Origin: an uncultured Bacteroidota bacterium
Lineage (GTDB): Bacteria; Bacteroidota; Bacteroidia; Chitinophagales; Saprospiraceae
DNA: 17,043 bases
Reading direction: 5' to 3'
NCBI GenBank assembly: GCA_937952445.1
Contig: CALGAA010000056.1
Location: 1-17,043 of the forward strand
Shown here: piece by piece, positions 7,764 to 14,390 of the stretch
Numbering within the stretch: position 1 is the stretch's first letter
Layout of the letters: the number at the start of each line of letters is the position of its first letter
Translations under genes and position numbers: made by a program
Notes under the pieces: model-generated
What the model was told of the DNA's origin: nothing
Databases searched by the model: none
The model's input: only the letters and a program-made list of their open reading frames with translations

Positions 7764-8477
7764 TCACGAACTTAATGCCCGGTGCACAAGCTCAGGACTC
7801 CATTTCTGGTACGACAGTTTCTCAAAAAGATTTTTACGGATGTGTTCATGGTATACGGTATTGGGAAGACTATAACCTCCCATAAGCTTAATGTGTGGGG
7901 TTTCTTGCTGACAGTCAATAAATTTATATCCCAGGGTATTCAGAATCTTGTCGAGCACGATGATAGCAAATTTTGAGGAATCCGAAACGAAAGAAAACAT
8001 CGATTCACCGCTGAAGATTCTTCCCAGTCCGAGACCATATAAACCGCCAACTATGTCGTTCCCTTTCCATACTTCGACCGAATGAGCCAACCCCATTTCG
8101 TGCAATTCGATAAATGCATTTTTTAGTTCGGGCGTAATCCAGGTTCCGGCCTGACCGGATCGGGGGATTTGTTGGCACTGGTCGATGATGTATTCAAAAT
8201 GTTCGTCCACTGAGATCGTAAATAGTTTATTGTTGAGGTAACGCCTCATGGATTTGGGAACATGCACTCTACCAACGTCGATGACAAATCGTTGTCGGGG
8301 TGCATACCATTGTATGGGTTGACCTTCCGAATACCATGGAAAAATTCCAAACCGATAGGCCAGGATCAGGCGTTGGACGTTAAGATCGCCGCCCAAAGCC
8401 AACAATCCCCGAAAATCAGCCGCCAGGGGATGAGGGAAAACCAGCCTTATGGGAAATGTTCGGTTTTTAGACTTCAT
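7764..8477 (-). CDS. aat: Leucyl/phenylalanyl-tRNA-protein transferase
   Basis: A 237-residue cytoplasmic enzyme that transfers Leu or Phe from aminoacyl-tRNA to proteins with N-terminal Lys or Arg, creating a degradation signal. Family motifs are clear: ALGGDL (27-32), YRFGIFPWY, GTWITPEL (111-118), AHSVEVW, GGLYGLGLG, the active-site segment GESMFS (157-162), and DCQ (188-190) containing the catalytic Asp. The C-terminal part after LMGG is more divergent from the E. coli enzyme. Its ATG overlaps the clpS stop in an ATGA (8474-8477), so translation is probably coupled to clpS, whose product recognises exactly the N-termini Aat makes. The length suits the family. Confidence 0.95.
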   Translation of the reverse strand: MKSKNRTFPIRLVFPHPLAADFRGLLALGGDLNVQRLILAYRFGIFPWYSEGQPIQWYAPRQRFVIDVGRVHVPKSMRRYLNNKLFTISVDEHFEYIIDQCQQIPRSGQAGTWITPELKNAFIELHEMGLAHSVEVWKGNDIVGGLYGLGLGRIFSGESMFSFVSDSSKFAIIVLDKILNTLGYKFIDCQQETPHIKLMGGYSLPNTVYHEHIRKNLFEKLSYQKWSPELVHRALSS

Positions 8478-8803
8478 TCAATTACGGCGGACAATCCTTG
8501 TTCGACAAGGGCATCCTTATAAGGTTTTAAAACTTTGAAGGGCGCAGTTTTTACGGTGGCTTTGCCATTGAAGTGAATCATTAGGGACAATTGTTCTGCC
8601 TGATGTGAGGAGTGCTTCAGGATTTTGATAAAACACTCGATCACATGATTAAATGTATTGTAATCGTCATTGTAAACGACGAGTTCAGAGGGTGAATCGT
8701 TATCGATATCTTCCTCGACCAATACCACCTCTTCTTCCTCGGTAGACGTGGAATGATTTGTCCAGTGCGAATATGGGTGATCTATCCATCTCATGCCTGA
8801 CAT
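8474..8803 (-). CDS. clpS: ATP-dependent Clp protease adaptor ClpS
   Basis: Adaptor that binds proteins with N-terminal Leu, Phe, Tyr or Trp and delivers them to the ClpA-type unfoldase. The core has the ligand-pocket motif YNDDYNTFNHV and the conserved MIHFNGKA, corresponding to E. coli N34/D35/D36 and H66. It ends in GLSAVIE, the short Bacteroidota C-terminus. The reading frame is open up to 8893, but the extra N-terminus (hydrophobic, no family likeness) would run across a likely promoter at 8834-8841. I therefore prefer the ATG at 8803 (MSGMRWIDH, 109 residues); 8794 is also possible. An acidic STSTEEEEVVLVEED stretch precedes the core, matching the flexible N-terminal extension of the family. 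First gene of the clpS-aat pair. Confidence 0.92.
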   Translation of the reverse strand: MSGMRWIDHPYSHWTNHSTSTEEEEVVLVEEDIDNDSPSELVVYNDDYNTFNHVIECFIKILKHSSHQAEQLSLMIHFNGKATVKTAPFKVLKPYKDALVEQGLSAVIE

Positions 8804-8833
8804 TGCTTTAAACTGATTCACGAATACGAGGTA

Positions 8834-8864
8834 CGAAAGTACAAAATTTCTTTCAATTTTGAAA
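8834..8864 (-). promoter_or_regulatory. Possible promoter of clpS-aat
   Basis: On the minus strand TTTC, 19 bases, then TACTTTCG (8841-8834). Each box has one mismatch to the Bacteroidota TTTG / TAnnTTTG pattern, with ideal spacing. It gives a leader of about 25 bases to the ATG at 8803. Confidence 0.32.
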
Positions 8865-9069
8865 GACCTTATGCCATATAAAACAGTCTGCAAACGATGT
8901 TTGGAGCGGAAATGAGCCTATGTTGGTTTGAGTTCTGTCGGTATGTAGGGACGAATTGAAATGTCACACTGGCGACAATCTCATCAAACCAGAATGGCCA
9001 TTAATTCATCGAAGGTTTTTTTTATTATTATCCATACCACTCAATAGGAAGTTTTTAATTTCGATGGAT

Positions 9070-9077
9070 TAAATTTG
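9070..9077 (+). promoter_or_regulatory. Possible -7 box of the EamA transporter gene
   Basis: TAAATTTG matches TAnnTTTG exactly and ends three bases before the ATG at 9081. Transcription would therefore start at or beside the A of the start codon. No TTG is seen at the proper -33 distance, so chance is possible. Confidence 0.28.
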
Positions 9078-9080
9078 GCC

Positions 9081-10004
9081 ATGAATCCACAACAAAAGGC
9101 ATTTGCCGGTTTACACCTTGCGATCATATTTTTCAGTTTTACGGCCATCCTCGGAGATCTGATCACCCTCGAAGCGATCCCCCTGGTATGGTGGCGGTTG
9201 GTCCTGGCGATCGCTTTTTTTCTTCCGGTATTGCTGTACCGAAAATTGTTTCAATGGGAACAGTTTATAGCGGTGAGGCGCCCCTTAATCCTGGTTAGCA
9301 TATTTCTGGCCCTACACTGGGTCACCTTTTTTAGTTCGATCAAACTTTCAAATGCGTCCATAGGCGTGCTCTGTCTGGCCACTACATCCGCATTGACGGC
9401 GATTATAGAACCTGTGGTGACCCGACGCCCCTTCCGATGGGTAGAGTTTATTATCGGTTTATTGATTTTACCCGGGATGTTTATGGTGGTTTCATCGGTC
9501 GATCCATCGATGTATATGGGAATTGCCTCGGGAATCGTATCAGCTTTGTTTGCCGCGTTGTTTACGACGTACAATAAATCAATCGTCGGCAAAGGAAGCA
9601 CGTTGTTTTTTACGGCGCTGGAGTTATTCTTTGCACTCCTTTTACTCAGTATCATTGTCCTACTGGTCATGATCTTGGATCCCTCATTTCAGATTTGGCC
9701 CGTACCAGTGCAGGATTGGAAGTATCTTCTGGTTTTGGCGGTCCTTTGTACCACGATAGCATACACGCTCGCCTTTGATGCTTTGAAACACATGACTGCC
9801 TTTACGGCCAATTTATCCGTAAATCTGGAACCGATATACGGTATGGCGCTGGCGGCCTGGATTTTGAATGAAAACGAAGAATTGAGTCCGCGGTTCTACC
9901 TCGGTGCAGCGATGATTTTGCTGATCGTTTTTATTTTCCCTATTTTTGAAAAAAGGTTGTTCAAACGTAAACCGACCAAACCCAATGCGGCCACTTTTCA
10001 GTAG
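9081..10004 (+). CDS. EamA/DMT-superfamily transporter
   Basis: A 307-residue inner-membrane protein with about ten hydrophobic segments arranged as two EamA repeats (about residues 5-135 and 145-290), the architecture of drug/metabolite exporters such as RhaT/YdcZ relatives. Landmarks include the first-helix stretch IIFFSFTAILGDL, a WWRLVLAIAFF second helix, ALTAIIEPVVTRR at the end of repeat one and the matching ANLSVNLEPIYGMALA in repeat two; the Glu-Pro in each is typical of the family. The C-terminus is basic (KRLFKRKPTK). The ATG at 9081 is chosen over a TTG two codons upstream. Substrate unknown: metabolites, amino acids or toxic compounds are all seen in the family. An O-methyltransferase gene follows 82 bases downstream on the same strand. 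Confidence 0.9.
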   Translation: MNPQQKAFAGLHLAIIFFSFTAILGDLITLEAIPLVWWRLVLAIAFFLPVLLYRKLFQWEQFIAVRRPLILVSIFLALHWVTFFSSIKLSNASIGVLCLATTSALTAIIEPVVTRRPFRWVEFIIGLLILPGMFMVVSSVDPSMYMGIASGIVSALFAALFTTYNKSIVGKGSTLFFTALELFFALLLLSIIVLLVMILDPSFQIWPVPVQDWKYLLVLAVLCTTIAYTLAFDALKHMTAFTANLSVNLEPIYGMALAAWILNENEELSPRFYLGAAMILLIVFIFPIFEKRLFKRKPTKPNAATFQ

Positions 10005-10086
10005 ACTCCCAGGCTGTGACGGGTAAAAGGGCAGACGGAATGGCTGAAATTGAACGGTTTTTTGAGCACCATTTAAAACAGAAAAA

Positions 10087-10725
10087 ATGCTGGAGTATTT
10101 TTCCAAGGAAGTTATTCAATATTGTGAGGACCACACGGTTCGATCCGATGAAGTATTGGATCGTATCGAAGCCTCAACCCGACAACATTCCAATGCCAGT
10201 GGGATGCTCTCCGGACCGTACCAGGGGGTGCTTCTGCGAATGCTTAGTCAGATGCTGCAACCCTCCCGAATTCTGGAGATTGGCACGTTCACGGGGTATT
10301 CAGCTGTATGTATGGCGGAAGGATTGGCCTCCGGGGGAAAGTTGATCACGCTGGAAAAGGATATTTCGCTTCAGCCCCTCATCGAGATGCATTTATCATG
10401 GTCTCCACTGGGGGAAAAAATTGAGGTGCATTTTGGGGACGCCCGTGAATTGTTGAAAGATATGGATGAGGTGTTCGAACTCGTATTCATCGACGCTGCT
10501 AAAAAACAGTACGGGGATTATTATGAACTGGTGATCGATAGGCTAAAACCGGGGGGAATCATGATGATCGACAATGTATTGTGGCGCGGGAAGGTGGTGG
10601 ATGAAAATCCAGACGGAAAAACAAGGTCCATCCAGGAATTCAACCGCAAAGTACACGATGATGAACGCGTCCAACCTTTTCTTATGCCAATTCGGGACGG
10701 CCTTTATTTGGTTCGTAAAAAATAA
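10087..10725 (+). CDS. Class I SAM-dependent O-methyltransferase (COMT-like)
   Basis: A 212-residue cytoplasmic methyltransferase of the Methyltransf_3 family (COG4122), which includes catechol and caffeoyl-CoA O-methyltransferases. Visible landmarks: the SAM-binding motif ILEIGTFTGYS (62-72), the acidic residue ending strand two in ITLEKD, GDARELL (118-124), and the metal-binding pair Asp136 in FIDAAKKQY plus Asp162-Asn163 in DNVLWRGKV. It closes with PIRDGLYLVRKK, the usual family ending. Substrate unknown. It probably shares a transcript with the upstream EamA transporter; a modify-and-export pairing is conceivable but only inferred from adjacency. Confidence 0.92.
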   Translation: MLEYFSKEVIQYCEDHTVRSDEVLDRIEASTRQHSNASGMLSGPYQGVLLRMLSQMLQPSRILEIGTFTGYSAVCMAEGLASGGKLITLEKDISLQPLIEMHLSWSPLGEKIEVHFGDARELLKDMDEVFELVFIDAAKKQYGDYYELVIDRLKPGGIMMIDNVLWRGKVVDENPDGKTRSIQEFNRKVHDDERVQPFLMPIRDGLYLVRKK

Positions 10726-10732
10726 AGGAATT

Positions 10733-10945
10733 CGACTCCCACGTCGTAGAAGAAATGAGTGCCGTGTTTTTGGAAGTTGTGAGAAGCAGTATCATGTTAG
10801 GATGTGCACATTGGGAGGTGGAAAGAGCTGAGAGTTTAGAAGAAATGAGTGTGGAGTTTTTTGCAGGTATAGGAAGGGGGACATTTTGGGATGGGCTGAT
10901 TGGAATTGTGGTAAGAGCTTAGAGCATAGAAGAAATGAGTGTGGA
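10733..10945. repeat. Degenerate 90-bp tandem repeat, about 2.3 units
   Basis: The 15-mer TAGAAGAAATGAGTG occurs at 10747, 10837 and 10927, exactly 90 bases apart each time. Between the last two copies the match extends to TAGAAGAAATGAGTGTGGA. It also runs upstream through AAGAGCT-AGAG (10823-10829 and 10913-10919). The rest of the unit is only loosely conserved. The period is a multiple of three, but the frame across it contains stops, so it is not read as coding. Confidence 0.75.
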
Positions 10946-10991
10946 CCCTGTAATCCGGGCCCTGCGGTTATTTTTATACCGGCGTATGTGA

Positions 10992-11081
10992 GAGTCCTGA
11001 AAGGACGATGGCATTCCAGCGATGGTTTTCAACCCATCGACAGGGTATCCCTACAGGTTCTGAGTCCTGAAGGGACGATGG
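10992..11081. repeat. Composite palindromic repeat element, copy 2
   Basis: GAGTCCTGAAAGGACGATG (10992-11010) and GAGTCCTGAAGGGACGATG (11062-11080) lie 70 bases apart. Each can fold as a 5-bp hairpin with a GAA loop; the second has a G-T pair. Between them is a longer hairpin (11020-11039): CGATGGTT pairs with AACC-ATCG around TTC with one bulged C. After it comes AGGG-TAT-CCCT (11042-11052), a further small stem. Same layout and orientation as 7658-7741. Confidence 0.78.
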
Positions 11082-11202
11082 AGTAAAGAATAAACGTGTG
11101 CGGTTTTATTGGGATAAGAGAAAACTCGGGAACAGAATCGACAGAAATCTACAGGCAACGGGTTTTTTGATTGTCGCACGCTTACCTCTTCCGACCGGAT
11201 AT

Positions 11203-11556
11203 TTACCACATATTCTCCACTTCCTGGATGGATTTCATATCCAGGTTACCCGTCCACTTTTGTAGTTTTTGACGCGCTTTGATTTTGATGTCATCGTTGA
11301 TATAAGCGCTGATGGTCACCAGGGCAAACGATAGTACCCCAATATCATCGGTATATCCAATAAAAGGTGTGACATCCACGATGGTGTCAATTGGCGTGAG
11401 CAGATATCCCAACGCACCTAGAATAATGTTTTTTGCCCAACGTGGTGTATTGGGGTTGTTATAAGCATAGTATTGTAAAAGGGCAATATATGCCAACTTA
11501 AAGCCTATGACCTTCAATTTTTGCTGGACGTATGTTAAAATCTTGCGTTTCCGCAT
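11203..11556 (-). CDS. YkvA / DUF1232 family membrane-associated protein
   Basis: A 117-residue protein of unknown function. The DUF1232 core runs at about 45-76: LGALGYLLTPID then DVTPFIGYTDDIGVL, with the conserved P-x-D and DD residues. One or two hydrophobic segments (about 17-30 and 73-86) suggest membrane association, and the N-terminus is strongly basic. It lies 95 bases downstream of the polysaccharide deacetylase on the same strand and may be co-transcribed with it. Confidence 0.85.
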   Translation of the reverse strand: MRKRKILTYVQQKLKVIGFKLAYIALLQYYAYNNPNTPRWAKNIILGALGYLLTPIDTIVDVTPFIGYTDDIGVLSFALVTISAYINDDIKIKARQKLQKWTGNLDMKSIQEVENMW

Positions 11557-11651
11557 AAATTTTGATTTGAATTCAGATATGGGAACAGCTTAGAAAAGGT
11601 TTTGGTTTCAATTTCAATTAAAAAGTCAGGCTCCAACCGTCATTTACATTG

Positions 11652-12308
11652 TTATCCATATTTCGGAACATCCGCCTGAGTAGCATAATCTATGGAATGT
11701 CGCAAGGGCGCAAACGTATAATTCTGTTCGGTAAAATAATCCAGTACTTTGGGCAATGCATGAAGGACACGATCCGCCGCTTTGATGCTGTCGTGAAAAA
11801 CGACGATGGAGCCAGCACCCGCATTTCTACGGACGTTTTCAAAACATTGTGCACCAGTCAGGGTTTTATCAAAGTCCCCGCTAAGCACAGTCCACATGAC
11901 TATGCGATACTGATGCTGCAAATAGTTGACCTGAGAGGGTTTAATGCGGCCATAAGGTGGGCGAAATAGGGTAGTCCCCGTCAGACTGGCAGCGCGTTTC
12001 ACATTTTTAAAGTAATCTTCGTTGTCCGTGGCCCACCCATTCAGGTGGTTGTAAGTATGACTTCCTATCCCATGGCGTCGATCTTGCAAAGTCCTGAACG
12101 TTTCCGGATATTTGTCTATGTTTTCCCCTACGCAAAAGAACGTCCCTTTAGCGTGGTATCGATCCAAAAGGTTCAGAATCTCTAGAGTTATATCCGGATG
12201 TGGTCCGTCGTCAAACGTCAGATAAATCGTTGGATTTGGCTGGGGTGAATCCCAGAGGAGCTGTGGAAAAAACTCTTTTAAGAATCCGGGTGTCTTGATC
12301 AAATACAT
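11652..12308 (-). CDS. Polysaccharide deacetylase (NodB homology domain)
   Basis: A 218-residue metal-dependent carbohydrate esterase family 4 protein, likely acting on peptidoglycan or another N-acetylglucosamine polymer. NodB motifs in order: TFDDGPHPD (31-39) with catalytic and metal-binding Asp, SHTYNHLNG (83-91) with the metal His pair, RPPYGR (116-121), WTVLSGDFD (139-147), and VVFHDS (169-174) with the catalytic-base-associated His. There is no signal peptide. The N-terminus MYLIKTPGFLKEFFPQLLW is the usual start of this short Bacteroidota group, so the start is well supported. Such proteins may be exported by another route or act inside; the sequence does not decide. Diverges from gltX. 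Confidence 0.92.
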   Translation of the reverse strand: MYLIKTPGFLKEFFPQLLWDSPQPNPTIYLTFDDGPHPDITLEILNLLDRYHAKGTFFCVGENIDKYPETFRTLQDRRHGIGSHTYNHLNGWATDNEDYFKNVKRAASLTGTTLFRPPYGRIKPSQVNYLQHQYRIVMWTVLSGDFDKTLTGAQCFENVRRNAGAGSIVVFHDSIKAADRVLHALPKVLDYFTEQNYTFAPLRHSIDYATQADVPKYG

Positions 12309-12342
12309 TTTGATGGCATTAGGGATGGGAAAATAATTTTAA

Positions 12343-12350
12343 TACATTTG
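12343..12350 (+). promoter_or_regulatory. Possible -7 box for gltX
   Basis: TACATTTG matches TAnnTTTG exactly, giving a transcript start near 12354 and a leader of about 86 bases before the ATG at 12440. No TTTG -33 box is evident. Confidence 0.3.
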
Positions 12351-12439
12351 TGGTGGATATGTTCACAGCCTAAAGATAGGGATTCAAACTCTCGTATTAA
12401 ATTTAAACATAATATTTAACACAATAAAAGATAGGGTAT

Positions 12440-13978
12440 ATGGCGACTGATCAGAGAGTGCGCGTGCGTTTTGCACCCAGTCCGACTGGGGCCCTGCACA
12501 TTGGGGGGGTGCGTACAGCGTTGTACAATTTTCTATTCGCCCGTAAGATGGGGGGAGATTTTATCCTACGAATCGAAGATACGGATCAAACCCGCAAAAT
12601 CGAAGGTGCTGAACAGTACATTCGGGAGAGCCTGGAATGGTTGGGATTATCACTCGATGAAGGCCCTGAACAAGGGGGACCCTATGGCCCTTACCGCCAA
12701 TCCGAACGCAAAGATCTATATGGTAAATTTGCACAACTTTTATTGGATGAAGGGTATGCCTATATCGCCTTTGATACGGAAGAGGACCTGGCTCAGATCC
12801 GGCAGGAATATGAATCAAGAAAGCAGACTTTCAAATACGATGCCACGGTCCGTCATCGGCTCCAGAATAGTCTGAACCTCTCTGCTCAAGAAGTGCAGAA
12901 TAGAATCGATGCCGGCATTCCCTTCGTGATTCGAATGCTGGTTCCTGAAGATGAAGAAGTGGGATTTGAAGACGTCGTCCGGGAGCGCGTCACCTTCGAT
13001 ACCAATGAACTCGACGACAAAGTCATTCTCAAAGCGGACGGTATGCCAACTTATCACCTGGCCAATGTGGTAGATGATTACCACATGAAAATCAGCCATG
13101 TTATCCGGGGGGAGGAGTGGATCTCGAGTACTGCTCATCACGTGTTGTTGTATCAAATGCTTGGATGGGAAGACCACATTCCGCAATTTGTGCATTTACC
13201 CCTGATCCTAAAGCCAGGCGGGGGAGGGAAATTGAGCAAACGAGACGGGGTGAAAATGAATATCCCTGTTTATCCCCTGCAATGGACGGATCCCGAAACC
13301 CAAACCACATTGGAGGGCTTTAGAGAAGCGGGGTATTTGCCTGGTGCGACGATCAATTTTTTGGCTCTGTTGGGTTGGTCTCCGGGTGATGATCGGGAGA
13401 TTTTCAATATGGAAGAATTGATCGACGCGTTTCAACTGTCGCAAATCATCAAAAGCGGGGCGCGGTTTGATATCGATAAGGCGCAATGGTTCAACCAACA
13501 ATACCTGATTCACTCGGATACAAATGAATTAATCGCTTATATTCAAGAATATTTTCCGGAACTCTATGGGCTGGGAGACCGTTCATATATGGAGAAAATC
13601 ATTCCCCTGTACACTGAACGGGTCCACTTGATTCCAGAAATTGCGGACCAATCTTCGTATTTTTTCAACGAATGGCCGGATTATGACGTGAATCAAGTCA
13701 AGAAAAGGTATAAACCAGAGAACGAGGATCTGTACAGAGGATTGTTTGAAAAATTGAGTGGTGTGGTCCCATTCCATCAGACTGCCCTAAAGGCAGCCGT
13801 GGAGGAATTTATTCAGGATAACCAAACCAAATACGGAGTAGTTTTACCCATATTGCGGCTTGCTATCGCCGGGGTACTTCATGGTCCGGACTTGTTTGTG
13901 ATGATGGAAGTGATGGGCCAGTCCCTGGTTCATAAACGATTGGAGCGAGCACTGGAACTTTTTCCAACATATATATGA
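12440..13978 (+). CDS. gltX: Glutamate-tRNA ligase
   Basis: A 512-residue class I aminoacyl-tRNA synthetase charging tRNA-Glu. It has FAPSPTGALHIGG (11-23; HIGH motif HIGG 20-23), the RIEDTD glutamate-site motif (44-49), and KLSKR (264-268; KMSKS motif) preceded by a GGGG loop. In the zinc-knuckle region the E. coli cysteines are absent (YIAFDTEEDL), as in other Bacteroidota enzymes. The sequence DDKVILKADGMPTYHLANVVDD is strongly conserved. The C-terminal third is the helical anticodon-binding region. The start is fixed by the conserved RVRFAPSPTG. A 74-codon gene begins eight bases after its stop, probably on the same transcript. Whether the enzyme discriminates Glu from Gln tRNAs cannot be read from this window. 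Confidence 0.97.
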   Translation: MATDQRVRVRFAPSPTGALHIGGVRTALYNFLFARKMGGDFILRIEDTDQTRKIEGAEQYIRESLEWLGLSLDEGPEQGGPYGPYRQSERKDLYGKFAQLLLDEGYAYIAFDTEEDLAQIRQEYESRKQTFKYDATVRHRLQNSLNLSAQEVQNRIDAGIPFVIRMLVPEDEEVGFEDVVRERVTFDTNELDDKVILKADGMPTYHLANVVDDYHMKISHVIRGEEWISSTAHHVLLYQMLGWEDHIPQFVHLPLILKPGGGGKLSKRDGVKMNIPVYPLQWTDPETQTTLEGFREAGYLPGATINFLALLGWSPGDDREIFNMEELIDAFQLSQIIKSGARFDIDKAQWFNQQYLIHSDTNELIAYIQEYFPELYGLGDRSYMEKIIPLYTERVHLIPEIADQSSYFFNEWPDYDVNQVKKRYKPENEDLYRGLFEKLSGVVPFHQTALKAAVEEFIQDNQTKYGVVLPILRLAIAGVLHGPDLFVMMEVMGQSLVHKRLERALELFPTYI

Positions 13979-13985
13979 TTAAATT

Positions 13986-14210
13986 ATGGCAGATAAAAAC
14001 GACCCAAAAAAATCCGAAAAACCCAAAATTCACGATGATCTGAAAGGATTCAACATTCACATCGATGAATTTGGACAAGTGAGGTCGACCCTCGGGCAGG
14101 AAGAATTAAATGCCTTCCTCAACGAAAAAGTGAAGGATAAAAAGTTTTCCGCAAAAGTCCGAAAACAATTGGAGAACCTTTACGGTAGTGAAAGGACAGA
14201 AGAAGAGTGA
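13986..14210 (+). CDS. Small charged conserved-looking protein
   Basis: A 74-residue, highly charged soluble protein with a Lys-rich N-terminus, then HDDLKGFNIHIDEFGQVRS, a segment ELNAFLNEKVKDKKF and a basic/acidic tail. I recall similar 'hDLxGFxIxIxxFGxIxS...INxFLNxxVxDKKL' small proteins in Bacteroidota, all uncharacterised; this cannot be verified here. The start codon lies eight bases after the gltX stop, so it is probably translated from the gltX message. No known domain, membrane segment or metal motif is visible. Confidence 0.75.
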   Translation: MADKNDPKKSEKPKIHDDLKGFNIHIDEFGQVRSTLGQEELNAFLNEKVKDKKFSAKVRKQLENLYGSERTEEE

Positions 14211-14390
14211 ATGCGCCGAATTGTAGGTAAAAATTGACTTGTAAAGAGGATATATACGCTATTTTATGCCATTTGTTATGATCTTTGGCCGAAACGGAAA
14301 AATCATTTCTGAATTTTCGTGTTATATGACATAAATGTAATATTTTAGCGTCGAGTATAACCTAACAAATTTTTTGATTTTAAAAAAAAC
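14211..14390. other. Intergenic region upstream of the OmpA-like gene
   Basis: AT-rich. No exact TAnnTTTG box and no convincing terminator for the gltX transcript were found, although a promoter for the OmpA-like gene must lie here or further upstream. Confidence 0.4.

Larger units (their letters stand above)
10726..11202. other. 477-base gene-free spacer with repeats
   Basis: Lies between the O-methyltransferase (+) and YkvA-like (-) stops. Short open frames here (10574-10831, 10886-11086) follow the repeat period and resemble no family. The content is a degenerate 90-base tandem repeat (10733-10945), a composite palindromic element (10992-11081), then about 120 bases of AT-rich DNA with no evident structure. 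Confidence 0.6.

Noticed and set aside
8804..8893. Upstream extension of ClpS to 8893
   Set aside because: The extra 30 residues are hydrophobic and basic, unlike the family N-terminus, and would be encoded across the likely promoter.
10574..11086. Short open frames containing repeated RRNEC
   Set aside because: The peptide repeat is just the 90-base DNA repeat read in a multiple-of-three frame. Stops interrupt it and nothing resembles a protein family.
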